Source: CAVXNB01 sp963763085 (GTDB lineage: Bacteria; Actinomycetota; Acidimicrobiia; Acidimicrobiales; Bog-793). From it: 64,000 nt of DNA. The notes beneath the pieces are model-generated. The model saw only the letters and a program-made list of their open reading frames with translations. It was not told the origin of the DNA and made no database searches. A program made the position numbers and the translations under genes. Positions 8,342-16,982 of the stretch are shown here, in pieces. The stretch covers positions 744,001 to 808,000 of the forward strand of contig CAVXNB010000001.1 of assembly GCA_963763085.1 (NCBI GenBank). Reading direction: 5' to 3'. Numbering within the stretch: the stretch's first letter is position 1; the number at the start of each line of letters is the position of its first letter.

Positions 8342-9208
8342 ATGCAAATCGGAGTCGTCTACCCACAGAACGAGCTTCGAGGAGACCCGACCGCTGTTCG
8401 GCGGATTGGGACCGCGGTCGAGGACTTGGGCTTTGACCACCTCATGGCCTACGACCATGTGCTCGGTGCCGTTCATGCCGATCGGAGGCCTCCGCTGACT
8501 GGGCCATACACCGAGAACGACCCCTTCCACGATCCGTTCGTGATGTTCGCCTATCTGGCCGGGCTCACCGAGCGAATCGGTTTCGCCACCGGGGTCCTGG
8601 TCCTTCCGCAGCGCCAGACGGCGCTAGTCGCACGGCAGGCGACAGATGTTGATCTTCTATCCGGCGGCCGTTTTCGCCTCGGCGTGGGAGTGGGCTGGAA
8701 CAACGTCGAGTACGAGGCCCTCGGACAGGACTTCCGTACCCGAGGCGCCCGCGAGGAGGAGCAGATCGGGCTGCTTCGCCAGTTGTTCACAGAACCTGTC
8801 GTCGACTTCTCGGGCCGCTTCGATCGCGTTGACAGAGCCGCCCTCGTGCCGAAGCCGGCGCACCCCATTCCGATATGGCTTGGTGGATCTGGCCAAGCGG
8901 CGTTCGACCGGGCCGCTCGGCTGGCGGATGGCTTCATCTTCTTCGGCGGGGGCGTCGACCACGTCGTGGATACATGGGAACGGCTTCGTGAGCGCGTCGT
9001 CGCCCTCGACAGACCGGTCGAGGACTTCGGCGGGGATTATGTGGTGCTTCCGCGGGGCGGGGTTGGCGAGCTATCGGCGGAGATCGACGGATGGCGCGAG
9101 GCGGGTGGCACCCACGCCTCAGTGGTCAGTATGGGACTCGGCTTGGACTCCATCGGTGGCCACATCGACTACCTGGCCTCGGCCGCAGCCGCGCTCAGCT
9201 TGTCGTGA
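8342..9208 (+). CDS. LLM-class (F420-type) oxidoreductase, TIGR03619-like
   Basis: A 288-residue TIM-barrel flavin/F420 monooxygenase-like protein. Blocks: MQIGVVYPQNE, FDHLMAYDHV, ERIGFATGVLVLPQRQTALV, LSGGRFRLGVGVGWNNVEYE and IPIWLGGSGQAAFDRAARLADG. The same order recurs in the protein at 52108, so the two are paralogues. Actinobacterial members use F420 or FMN on unknown substrates. The gene faces away from the GntR operon across an 86-bp gap. Confidence 0.87.
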   Translation: MQIGVVYPQNELRGDPTAVRRIGTAVEDLGFDHLMAYDHVLGAVHADRRPPLTGPYTENDPFHDPFVMFAYLAGLTERIGFATGVLVLPQRQTALVARQATDVDLLSGGRFRLGVGVGWNNVEYEALGQDFRTRGAREEEQIGLLRQLFTEPVVDFSGRFDRVDRAALVPKPAHPIPIWLGGSGQAAFDRAARLADGFIFFGGGVDHVVDTWERLRERVVALDRPVEDFGGDYVVLPRGGVGELSAEIDGWREAGGTHASVVSMGLGLDSIGGHIDYLASAAAALSLS

Positions 9209-9334
9209 CGGGCGTCTTCCCGGCTTTCCGTCGGGACTCGGACCCTCGCCGTTTCACCATCTCCCCGAGCCCCGAAACAACTGCAAGAGGCCAAGCGTTG
9301 TCTGATCCGGCGCTCCTTCGTGCGGAGGTAGCAC

Positions 9335-9760
9335 ATGGCAACAGCAATCCGTCCGTATGAAGAGAGAGACCGTGACCCACTCGCCTCGCTGTGGGCCTCC
9401 TGCGAACTGACCAGGCCCTGGAACAATCCTGGCCGAGACATTGATCGCAAGCTCGCCAGCGACCCGGAGAACCTGCTCGTCCTCGAGAAAGATGGCGAGA
9501 TCATCGGAAGCGTGATGGTCGGATACGACGGCCATCGCGGCTGGATCAATTATCTCGCGGTACATCCGTTGCACCAGCGACAAGGGTGGGCTCGACAACT
9601 CATAGCCGAGGCCGAGCGACAACTACGCGAAGTTGGCTGCGCCAAGGTCAATCTGCAAGTGCGCTCCTCGAACGCCCCTGCCCTCGGCTTCTTCTCCCGA
9701 ATCGGATTTGTCGCCGACGATGTTGTCAGTCTCGGCAAGCGGCTTGAAGTCGACGAGTAG
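9335..9760 (+). CDS. ypeA: GNAT acetyltransferase, YpeA-like
   Basis: A 141-residue GNAT protein. The segment LTRPWNNPGRDIDRKL near residue 25, GSVMVGYDGHRGWINYLAVHP and the acetyl-CoA loop HQRQGWARQLIAEAE agree closely with the E. coli YpeA type, as does the ending SLGKRL. The acetyl acceptor of YpeA proteins is not established. The ATG follows GGAGGTAGC, giving a good ribosome binding site. It stands alone between the LLM gene and the LysR gene. Confidence 0.85.
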   Translation: MATAIRPYEERDRDPLASLWASCELTRPWNNPGRDIDRKLASDPENLLVLEKDGEIIGSVMVGYDGHRGWINYLAVHPLHQRQGWARQLIAEAERQLREVGCAKVNLQVRSSNAPALGFFSRIGFVADDVVSLGKRLEVDE

Positions 9761-9769
9761 GCACCCCGG

Positions 9770-9784
9770 CCGCGCGACGCGCGG
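9770..9784 (+). terminator. GC-rich hairpin after the acetyltransferase gene
   Basis: CCGCGCG-A-CGCGCGG, a perfect palindrome ten bases past the stop codon, which can form a 5-bp stem with a 5-base loop. No T tract follows, so termination is only a possibility. Confidence 0.3.
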
Positions 9785-9995
9785 GGAACACCGCCTTACG
9801 GTGACCCGCCTGGACCCATAGCGGCTCCGATCCCAAGGCGGCGTCGGGCTATGGCCAAATCAATCGCTTGGGAAGCTCATGAGGACGAGATCATGAGGTA
9901 ATCCGTAGCTCGCCCGATGCGGCCTTCTGCTACCTGCGGTGCCGGCAGGTGCCATGGCGAAACGGCACGTGGGCCTGCGTGCAAATGTAGAGATC

Positions 9996-10925
9996 GTGCA
10001 GCTTCGTCAGCTCGAATACCTGGTCTCGCTAGCCCGCGAGCAACATTTCGGACGTGCCGCAGCTGCCTGCTGGGTGAGCCAGCCCACCTTGTCAGATGGC
10101 ATCCGTACGCTCGAGGCGGAGCTTGGCGTCGCCATTGTCAGGAGGGGCCATCGGTACCAAGGGCTTACTCCCGAAGGCGAACGGCTGCTCGACTTCGCTC
10201 GGCGCCTGCTGCACGAGCGGGACGAGCTGCTTCGCGACCTCGGCCCTCGGAGTCAGGGGCTGACTGGCCGTCTTCGCATTGGAGCGATACCGACGTCGTT
10301 GCCACCCTTGCCGCTCGTCACTTCGCCATTCCGCGGGCGACATCCCGGCGTCGACCTTACGATCCTCTCGCTGAGCTCCGCGGAAATTGATCGGCAGCTC
10401 AAGACATTCGACCTCGACGCGGGCCTGACCTACCTTGATGGCGACCCCCTCGGCAGTGTAAGAAGCCTGCCGCTGTACGAGGAGCGGTACCTCTTGCTCG
10501 CATCAGAGGACGCACTGCCGCAAGAGCAATTGACGATCGACTGGGCCGAGGCTGCAGAACTCCCTCTTTGCCTGCTGACGCGCGACATGCAGAACCGACG
10601 CATCGTCGACGGCCTCTTCCGAGCAGCCGGAGCCGTCCCGTCTCCGAGGATCGAAACGAACTCGATCTCGGCTCTCCTCTCTCATGTGCGGTCGGGGGGC
10701 TGCGCAAGCGTTGTCCCGCAGTCCTGGCTGCAACCCTTCGGGATTCCGCCCGGGACGCGCATCGTGCCTTTTAAAGGCGCCGAACGGGCGAGCCGGATCG
10801 GGTTGGTATGGCTGGACAGCGATCCGGAGCCACAGTTGACGAGGGCATTTCTCGAGGTCTCGCGGCATCTCGACCTTCAGCCCACGCTCGATTCGGTGAT
10901 CCGCGACCCTGGCCTGCGGCGGTAG
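9996..10925 (+). CDS. LysR family transcriptional regulator (formate dehydrogenase-linked)
   Basis: A LysR-type regulator of about 309 residues from GTG 9996; ATG 9954 and ATG 9939 are alternative starts. It opens with VQLRQLEYLVSLAREQHFGR and the helix-turn-helix CWVSQPTLSDGIRTLEAELG, followed by the effector domain (GRLRIGAIPTSLPPLP, then CLLTRDMQNRRIVDGLF). LysR genes of this type are commonly found directly upstream of NAD-dependent formate dehydrogenase genes, as here: fdh starts 155 bp downstream on the same strand. A role as the formate or C1-responsive activator is therefore likely but inferred from context. Confidence 0.87.
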   Translation: MQLRQLEYLVSLAREQHFGRAAAACWVSQPTLSDGIRTLEAELGVAIVRRGHRYQGLTPEGERLLDFARRLLHERDELLRDLGPRSQGLTGRLRIGAIPTSLPPLPLVTSPFRGRHPGVDLTILSLSSAEIDRQLKTFDLDAGLTYLDGDPLGSVRSLPLYEERYLLLASEDALPQEQLTIDWAEAAELPLCLLTRDMQNRRIVDGLFRAAGAVPSPRIETNSISALLSHVRSGGCASVVPQSWLQPFGIPPGTRIVPFKGAERASRIGLVWLDSDPEPQLTRAFLEVSRHLDLQPTLDSVIRDPGLRR

Positions 10926-11080
10926 TTCAAAGTCCCAACCCCGCTTTCGCCTCGACAGGATAGGAACGACCGATCAGCTGTTAGCGATTTTCTATTTGAT
11001 CGCGGGTTGTGTCCGGATCACTGTTTCACTCGTTCGATGCGTGCCGCGAACGCGGCGTTCGGCGAAACGAGGAATACGAG

Positions 11081-12274
11081 ATGGCGAAGGTCCTGTGCGT
11101 CCTGTACGACGATCCGCTCGACGGCTACCCGCCCGCGTATGCCCGCGACGAGATCCCCACAATCTCGTCGTACCCGGGCGGGCAGACGGCACCAACACCA
11201 CACGCCGTCGACTTCGTGCCGGGTCAGCTGCTCGGTAGCGTCTCGGGCGAGCTCGGGCTACGCAGCTTCCTCGAGGGCGCTGGCCACACTCTTGTCGTGA
11301 CCTCCGACAAGGACCGAGTCGATTCGGCCTTCGACCGGGAACTCGTGGACGCGGACATCGTGATCTCCCAGCCATTCTGGCCTGCGTACCTGACCGCTGA
11401 GCGGATCGCCAAGGCACGGAACCTCAAGCTCGCGATCACCGCCGGAATCGGATCGGACCACGTCGACATTCAGGCGGCGATCGACCGAGGAATCTCGGTG
11501 GTCGAGATCACGTACTCGAACAGCATCAGCGTCTCGGAGCACGTCGTGATGATGATCCTGTCGCTCGTTCGCAACTACATTCCGTCGTACCAGTGGGTCG
11601 TCCACGGCGGTTGGAACATCGCCGATTGCGTCGAGCGGTCGTATGACGTCGAAGGCATGGCCGTCGGGACCGTCGCAGCCGGCAGGATCGGCCTCGCTGT
11701 CTTGAGGCGCCTGAAGCCGTTCGACGTCAAGCTGCATTACACCGACCGTCACCGACTTCCGACAGAGGTGGAGCAGGAGCTGGGTCTCACCTTCCACGAG
11801 ACCACGGCCGCGATGGTCCCGAATTGCGACGTCGTCACGATCAACGCGCCGCTTCATCCCGAGACGGAGCATCTCTTCGACGACAAGCTCATCGCGACGA
11901 TGAAGCGAGGCGCTTACATAGTCAACACCGCCCGGGGGAAGATCTGCGACCGAGATGCCGTCGTGCGAGCACTCGAAAGCGGACAGCTCGCCGGATACGC
12001 CGGTGACGTCTGGTTCCCTCAGCCGGCACCGGCTGACCACCCGTGGCGTACGATGCCCAACCACGGAATGACTCCGCACATCTCTGGTTCTTCGCTGTCG
12101 GCCCAAGCCCGGTACGCGGCCGGAACTCGTGAGGTCCTCGAGTGCTGGTTTGAGAACCGGCCGATCCGCGAGGAGTACCTGATCGTCGACGGCGGCCGGC
12201 TGGCCGGTGCGGGCGCGCACTCCTACAGCCCCGGCAACGCCACGACCGGCTCGGAAGAAGCGGCGCGCTTTTAG
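11081..12274 (+). CDS. fdh: NAD-dependent formate dehydrogenase
   Basis: A 397-residue cofactor-free D-2-hydroxyacid-dehydrogenase-type enzyme that oxidises formate to CO2 with NAD+. It is very close to the methylotroph enzymes (Pseudomonas sp. 101 type): MAKVLCVLYDDP at the start, PFWPAYLT, the substrate Asn in SNSISVSEHVV, the dinucleotide loop GTVAAGRIGLAVLRR, the NAD-specifying Asp in YTDRHR, the catalytic Arg in NTARGKICDRD and the catalytic His in MTPHISGSS. I take ATG 11081 because it follows GAGGAA and gives the family length; a longer frame from 11009 adds 24 unrelated residues. Confidence 0.96.
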   Translation: MAKVLCVLYDDPLDGYPPAYARDEIPTISSYPGGQTAPTPHAVDFVPGQLLGSVSGELGLRSFLEGAGHTLVVTSDKDRVDSAFDRELVDADIVISQPFWPAYLTAERIAKARNLKLAITAGIGSDHVDIQAAIDRGISVVEITYSNSISVSEHVVMMILSLVRNYIPSYQWVVHGGWNIADCVERSYDVEGMAVGTVAAGRIGLAVLRRLKPFDVKLHYTDRHRLPTEVEQELGLTFHETTAAMVPNCDVVTINAPLHPETEHLFDDKLIATMKRGAYIVNTARGKICDRDAVVRALESGQLAGYAGDVWFPQPAPADHPWRTMPNHGMTPHISGSSLSAQARYAAGTREVLECWFENRPIREEYLIVDGGRLAGAGAHSYSPGNATTGSEEAARF

Positions 12275-12373
12275 ACCCCGACCAGGACCGGGCGTCAAGA
12301 CTCGTAACGATCTCGGAACGCTCGGGGCCTACCCTTGCGCTCCGTGGGCGATACGCGGCCGGCCAGCGAGACG

Positions 12374-13600
12374 ATGACGACCCAGATCGCGGGGCACCGC
12401 CCGCGCTTGGCGTCACCCGTGACGGCGGTCGCCCTGGCATTGCTGATCGCGGTCATCGGGGTCGTCGACCTCCTACTCGCCGCTCGCACTCACCAACTCG
12501 CCCCCTCCACAGCCCTTGTGGGAAGCGTCGCCTTCGTCACCGTGCTCGTCGGTCTCACTGTCGCCGTTCGTCAGCCCCGGAATGCCATCGGTTGGTGCCT
12601 GATGGGCGTGCCCTTCTTCAGCGTCCTCAATATCGCCGCCAGCACTTATTCTGTTCTCGACTACCGAATGCGACACGGAACGCTGCCTCTCGGGGCTGTG
12701 GCCGTCCTGTTGCAGCCGAGCTGGGCTCCGGGCATCGTCCTTTTCGTATTCGCCGTCCTTCTGTTCCCTGACGGGGTGCGGCCGTCTGGATTGTCGCGCT
12801 GGGCGATGTGGATCGTTACGGCGGTCGGCGTTGTATGGATTGCAGGTGCGCTTGGCATCGCAGTCACCGCCATTTTCCAGCACAATGTCCGTGTCGACGG
12901 AGGCGGCAACCTGCTGGCCATCGATCATTCCACGGGTGCCTGGGCGTGGTGGGGGGTCTTCGAGAACGCGGTCTTTCCAGCCTTCGTAGCAAGTCTTCTG
13001 CTGTGGGGTGTGGCCCAAGTGCCGAACTACCGGCGTTCGAGTGGTGATCGGCGATTGCAGCTGAAGTGGCTCTACGGCGGAGTGGTGATCTGTATCTGTA
13101 GCGCACTCGCGCTCTTCGCTGTCGGTAACTACTCGGCCAGCCAGGCTGTCGAATTCGTCGTGAAGGTAGTGCTGGCGATGGGAGTAGCGGCACTTCCGAT
13201 CAGCATGGGCGTCGCGGTCCTGAAGCTTCGGCTCTACGACATCGACCGCGTCGTAAGTCGCACCTTGTCCTACGCGCTGGTCACCGGGCTCGTCGCTGGG
13301 GTGTACGTCGGTGTCATCACCCTTTCGACTAAGGCCCTCGGCTTCCACACGCCGATCGCTGTAGCCGCGTCCACCCTGGCGGCGGTCGCACTCTTCAACC
13401 CACTCCGGGTCCGAATCCAGCGTGTCGTCGATCGTCGCTTCAACCGCGCCCACTACGACGCCGAGGCGACAGTTGCCGCTTTCACGGCCCGGCTGCGGGA
13501 TGCCGTCGACCTCGACACGGTGCGCAGCGAACTGCTCGAGGTCGTCAACCAGGCCGTCGAGCCGGCGCACGCGTCGGTGTGGATCAGGCGACAGGAGTGA
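12374..13600 (+). CDS. Multi-pass membrane protein resembling histidine-kinase sensor regions
   Basis: About 408 residues with roughly nine hydrophobic segments, then a soluble tail DRRFNRAHYDAEATVAAFTA and a closing helix-rich stretch. This arrangement, including LKLRLYDIDRVVSRTLSYAL, is the membrane input module found in many actinobacterial sensor kinases, but no kinase domain follows: the protein ends soon after the linker. It could be a kinase remnant or a stand-alone sensor. A TTG start 13 codons upstream (12335) is possible. No partner response regulator is nearby. Confidence 0.75.
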   Translation: MTTQIAGHRPRLASPVTAVALALLIAVIGVVDLLLAARTHQLAPSTALVGSVAFVTVLVGLTVAVRQPRNAIGWCLMGVPFFSVLNIAASTYSVLDYRMRHGTLPLGAVAVLLQPSWAPGIVLFVFAVLLFPDGVRPSGLSRWAMWIVTAVGVVWIAGALGIAVTAIFQHNVRVDGGGNLLAIDHSTGAWAWWGVFENAVFPAFVASLLLWGVAQVPNYRRSSGDRRLQLKWLYGGVVICICSALALFAVGNYSASQAVEFVVKVVLAMGVAALPISMGVAVLKLRLYDIDRVVSRTLSYALVTGLVAGVYVGVITLSTKALGFHTPIAVAASTLAAVALFNPLRVRIQRVVDRRFNRAHYDAEATVAAFTARLRDAVDLDTVRSELLEVVNQAVEPAHASVWIRRQE

Positions 13601-13671
13601 GTCCGACTCCGAATTGCCACATCGAAAGGCGGGCCAGAGCCGTGAGTTCAGGACACAGATAGTCTGAGCCG

Positions 13672-14439
13672 ATGACTTTTGGGGTTCACGTCCGATACCG
13701 CTCGGCAGCTCTCGCTTTGGTCCTCTCCGCCGTGGCGACGCTGGCCGCCTGCGGCAGCTCGAATGGCTCGGGAACGACCTCCACCGCTGCGCCCGGTAGC
13801 AGCACGAGCACCTCTTCGCCCGTTACCACCACGACGGTCGGAGGCACCGGGACGACCGCTGGGTCCACTACCTCCACGACGCTTTCCCCCACGACCTCAA
13901 CCACAGCGACCTCGAGCTGTACCGTCGGGGCGGTCGAGACGATCATCGCAGAATCGGACGCCGCCGCCCAGGCGCAGACTGCCTCGTGGTCGATTCTCCA
14001 GGCAAACGGCTGGACCGTGTTCGCCCCGAGTTCCAACTGGGGCCTGTCGGCGAGCCCGGGAGGGGCTGGGGCGGACGTCTTGTCACCGGACAGCCTTTCG
14101 GACGCGTCCCTCGGTAACTGGCCGGCGCAAACGCCATGGACCTATCAGACGCTCTCGCAGGAGGTCCTGGGTGGGGTATCGAATATCAAGAACATCTGCC
14201 ACTCGCCGAACGACCAGAGCGCGTCCGGCTCCTCCGAGCTCTTCGAGTTCACGGGCCTCTACAAGGGCGAATCGATCCACGCCATGCTTGCGCTGTCGAT
14301 ACTCGCCGAAACGACGTCTGGTTTCTTCGACGGCCAGACTCGGTCCATCTACACCCCGGTCGGGCAATGGTCGTCGGCGAACGCTCAGACCCTCTGGCTC
14401 ATCATCAAGCGCGCGATACCGTCGCCGAGCGAACCCTGA
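13672..14439 (+). CDS. Secreted lipoprotein, Thr/Ser-rich, function unknown
   Basis: A 255-residue protein with a signal peptide ending in the lipobox LAAC (Cys 27), followed by a low-complexity Thr/Ser/Gly tether to about residue 82 and a folded C-terminal part of about 170 residues. That part contains SWSILQANGWTVFAPSSNWG, two Cys residues and LLIIKR-like hydrophobic strands. It should be anchored to the outer face of the membrane. I do not recognise the domain. Confidence 0.72.
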   Translation: MTFGVHVRYRSAALALVLSAVATLAACGSSNGSGTTSTAAPGSSTSTSSPVTTTTVGGTGTTAGSTTSTTLSPTTSTTATSSCTVGAVETIIAESDAAAQAQTASWSILQANGWTVFAPSSNWGLSASPGGAGADVLSPDSLSDASLGNWPAQTPWTYQTLSQEVLGGVSNIKNICHSPNDQSASGSSELFEFTGLYKGESIHAMLALSILAETTSGFFDGQTRSIYTPVGQWSSANAQTLWLIIKRAIPSPSEP

Positions 14440-14443
14440 GGGG

Positions 14444-14995
14444 TCAACCCGCCCGCGAAGCCAAGGAATTCTGTGGCGGGCTCGTACCGAGGGTCACCAG
14501 GCCATTCCCGCTGATGGTCCCAACCTGAGCGACCGGGATGGCGTTCTGTGCCTCGTTGCACTTGCCGTTCTTGAGTCGTGGCAAGAGGGCGAAGGCCTTG
14601 CCCCCGATCGTTAGCTTCCCGGAGATGCCTGCATAGGTACCCGTACCGGCTTGCAGTCTGATCGTTCCGCCGAGGGTGAGAGTTGCAAGGCATGTGTGCG
14701 GGTTGGCGGTGTACGCGAACGTGGTCTTGCTCATGTTGACAACAAAGCTCCCCTTGGGGAAAACCACCTTGTCGCCGTTTGGCCCGACAATTCTCCCAGC
14801 GGCGGTGAAAAGACCGGTACCGATGAACGTCGTCGGGTTGCCCGTCTTAGGGCTGAAGTTTCCCACCCAGAACCGCTCGATTCCGGCGTTCGCGCCGGTC
14901 GATCCGCCTGAGTTCCCCATCGCCAAGGCAGCCCCAGCCGAAGCTCCCATTAGCGCAATGGTCACGATGATCACGGATATGGCTTTGAAACGCAC
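14444..14995 (-). CDS. Secreted protein, function unknown
   Basis: A 183-residue protein starting with GTG after AGGAGGGG. A signal peptide of about 25 residues ends in GAALA. The mature part is rich in beta-forming Gly/Thr/Val stretches (TFIGTGLFTAAGRIVGP, GTGTYAGISGKLTIGG) with two Cys residues. The pattern resembles small secreted barrel proteins of the allene-oxide-cyclase/dirigent type, but I cannot assign it. It converges on the lipoprotein gene with 4 bp between stops. Confidence 0.65.
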   Translation of the reverse strand: MRFKAISVIIVTIALMGASAGAALAMGNSGGSTGANAGIERFWVGNFSPKTGNPTTFIGTGLFTAAGRIVGPNGDKVVFPKGSFVVNMSKTTFAYTANPHTCLATLTLGGTIRLQAGTGTYAGISGKLTIGGKAFALLPRLKNGKCNEAQNAIPVAQVGTISGNGLVTLGTSPPQNSLASRAG

Positions 14996-15004
14996 GATAC
15001 CCCT

Positions 15005-15042
15005 CCTGTCTCGTTGCTCTCGTCCTGTCTCGTTGCTCTCGT
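15005..15042. repeat. 19-bp tandem direct repeat, two exact copies
   Basis: CCTGTCTCGTTGCTCTCGT occurs at 15005-15023 and again at 15024-15042 without a change. It lies in the leader of the secreted-protein gene on the minus strand, where each copy carries the complement of an AGG-rich motif; the first copy holds the ribosome binding site. Probably a recent slippage duplication. Confidence 0.85.
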
Positions 15043-15212
15043 TGACAGTGCTCAGCCTGAGCCGTGTTGCTGTCGGGGTGCTACCCCGGCGCGAGGTTTT
15101 CTAAACGAAGACGTCAGACCCAGGCTCGGGTCATCTCTGCGCGGCCTGCTTCACCCGCGCGGCATGCATTAACCCCGATGGATTTGGCATCCAGAACGGA
15201 GTCTCCCGAGTG

Positions 15213-15287
15213 TCAGGCACGCCGAACCAAGAATATTATCAGCGCGACGACGAGAATGAATAGGATCAATCCTCCACCAACATACAT
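15213..15287 (-). CDS. 24-residue single-pass hydrophobic protein
   Basis: ATG at 15287 starts a 24-residue frame: MYVGGG, then fourteen hydrophobic residues (LILFILVVALIIFL), then VRRA and TGA. An AAAGG motif stands nine bases before the start. The layout, a short Gly turn, one membrane helix and a positively charged end, is that of the tiny actinobacterial membrane proteins ending in VRRR/VRRA. It lies alone in a 598-bp interval. Function unknown; some relatives accompany stress genes, which I cannot show here. Confidence 0.55.
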   Translation of the reverse strand: MYVGGGLILFILVVALIIFLVRRA

Positions 15288-15335
15288 GTCATAGACCTTT
15301 CGACGGTAGCCATCATCTGTAAATGGCTCTTGTGT

Positions 15336-15357
15336 TTACCCTTGTGGCCCACGGAAC
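15336..15357 (-). promoter_or_regulatory. Possible SigB/SigF-like promoter for the small membrane protein
   Basis: On the minus strand GTTCC (rc of 15353-15357), 11 bases, then GGGTAA (rc of 15336-15341), about 49 bp before the start at 15287. This approximates the GTTT-n-GGGTAT stress promoter. One motif only, so low certainty. Confidence 0.25.
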
Positions 15358-15593
15358 ATCCGTACCGTGATTGTGCGGTCCGTCACCAAGCAGGCGCTTT
15401 CGTTATTCCCAGTTCTCTCCAATCAAAACCTTCTCCCGTTCGCAAGATCCGTCGACGCCCGGCCCGAGGAAGGGCGAGATCCTGCGACCCCCGAGCGCTG
15501 CGGTCACCAGGCGATCAGACGTGCGAGTGGTCCGGGGGTTTCCCATCTCGACAGGCGGGTAGCTACCTGGTGCGAGACTGCTCCGGTCGGTCC
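15358..15593. other. Interval without recognised gene
   Basis: Nothing convincing between the small membrane protein leader and the 3' end of the phosphatase gene. Open frames here read through from antisense of the phosphatase. Confidence 0.5.
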
Positions 15594-16847
15594 TCAGGCA
15601 GGCCGGCGCGGTGCAGTCTCGCTCCACTGACGGACACCGGCCGCGGATCGGCCGCCCGGTTCGGGAGGATCGGATCCTGTCCACTGGACGAGGAGGATCG
15701 TGGCGTCGTCGTGGAGCCGATTCTGGTGGTACTCACGGACAGCCTGGATGAGAAGGCGCACGATCACGTTGACCGGCAACTGGTCGGACGCGTGCTGTCC
15801 GATCAAGTCTGCGAGGCTGTCAGCTCCGAAACCCACCGTTCCGGATCCACGCGCCTCTACGACCCCGTCGGTATAGAAGAGCACGCTGTCACCTGGTTCC
15901 AGCGAAGCCGTCGCGACCTCGGGGTCGGAAGGTCCCAAGCCCCACGGCAACGCCGGCGGGCACTCGAGGTGGCCGATGACACGCCCCGCGCGGACGAGGA
16001 ACGGCAGCGGGTGGCCGGCGTTCACCCAAGTCAAGTTGCCAGTGTCGAGCTCGATGCGGGCCAACTGACCGGTGACGAAGGCCTCGCCCCCGAACTGGGC
16101 TGCGATGGCGTCGTCGAGGTTCTGGTGCGCGTGCAGCAATGAGCGGCCCTCACGACGATCATGGCGGTAGGAGCCGGCGGCGAGCGCAGCCGTCACCGCC
16201 GAGCGCACCCCGTGACCCATCGCATCCATGATGGCCAACTCGAAATGCGGACCATTGAGGGCGTAATCGAAGCAGTCGCCTCCCACTTCGTACGCCGGCT
16301 CCAACAGGCCGGCCGCGGCAACGCGTCGAGACTGGATGGCGAGCGGAGGCAGCAGATCCCACTGCATGCTGGCAGCCAAGTTCATCGCTTTGCGGCGCCG
16401 ATGAAGGTTGTAGACGTCGGTCACTCGTGCCTGAACCGCGATCAGGTAACCGACCAGGAGGCCCAGGTCCTCACAGGCCCCAATCGTCTGTAAGTCCGCC
16501 TCGGGGACGGTGACAGCGAGGACGCCCGTGACCTCGGTCCCTTCGACGACGGGTACCCATACCCGGGTGCCATCGGGCCGCTCGGCGGTCATCGTCTGGC
16601 GTTGCACGAACGAGCGGCCGGCGACGCTTGTAGCGACCGGCTCGGAATCAGACAGCTCCTCGTGGCTGGAGTTGTCGCGTAACGGCTCGAGCACTTGCTG
16701 GCCAAAGTCGACCAGGTAGACGACGACGTCGGTGCCCCCGAACCCTTCGGCGGCTGCCACCGCCAGCGCCGGCACGTCGGCAGGGTCGGACCGACGCGAG
16801 GCTTGCAGGATCGCCCCCAGGCCGACGGGCGCGTTCTCCGACATCAA
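15594..16847 (-). CDS. GAF-like domain plus SpoIIE-type PP2C phosphatase
   Basis: A 417-residue protein. Residues 1 to about 150 form a GAF-like sensor (TDVVVYLVDFGQQVLEPL, then GTRVWVPVVEG). From about residue 180 a SpoIIE/PPM phosphatase follows with metal-site Asp in GGDCFDY and AIMDAMGHG, then GDSVLFYTDGVVEAR and the final HDDATILL. Such proteins dephosphorylate anti-sigma-factor antagonists in SigB-type stress cascades; no antagonist or anti-sigma gene is adjacent. A second Met directly follows the first. A 13-bp tandem repeat lies just upstream. Confidence 0.88.
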   Translation of the reverse strand: MMSENAPVGLGAILQASRRSDPADVPALAVAAAEGFGGTDVVVYLVDFGQQVLEPLRDNSSHEELSDSEPVATSVAGRSFVQRQTMTAERPDGTRVWVPVVEGTEVTGVLAVTVPEADLQTIGACEDLGLLVGYLIAVQARVTDVYNLHRRRKAMNLAASMQWDLLPPLAIQSRRVAAAGLLEPAYEVGGDCFDYALNGPHFELAIMDAMGHGVRSAVTAALAAGSYRHDRREGRSLLHAHQNLDDAIAAQFGGEAFVTGQLARIELDTGNLTWVNAGHPLPFLVRAGRVIGHLECPPALPWGLGPSDPEVATASLEPGDSVLFYTDGVVEARGSGTVGFGADSLADLIGQHASDQLPVNVIVRLLIQAVREYHQNRLHDDATILLVQWTGSDPPEPGGRSAAGVRQWSETAPRRPA

Positions 16848-16930
16848 CGGAAGACTAGGACTTGCCCGCCCTCGACCCGACCTGGCCGACGACCAAATCC
16901 ACGGTCAGCCCCCTAGAGGAGATCCTTTAC

Positions 16931-16982
16931 CGTCGGGCTATCTCGTCGGGCTATCTCGTCGGCCGATCGCGTCGGGCCGAGC
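16931..16982. repeat. 13-bp tandem repeat between GntR and phosphatase genes
   Basis: CGTCGGGCTATCT occurs twice exactly (16931-16943 and 16944-16956), followed by two degenerate copies beginning CGTCGG at 16957 and 16970. The last copy reaches the stop region of the GntR gene. Confidence 0.8.
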
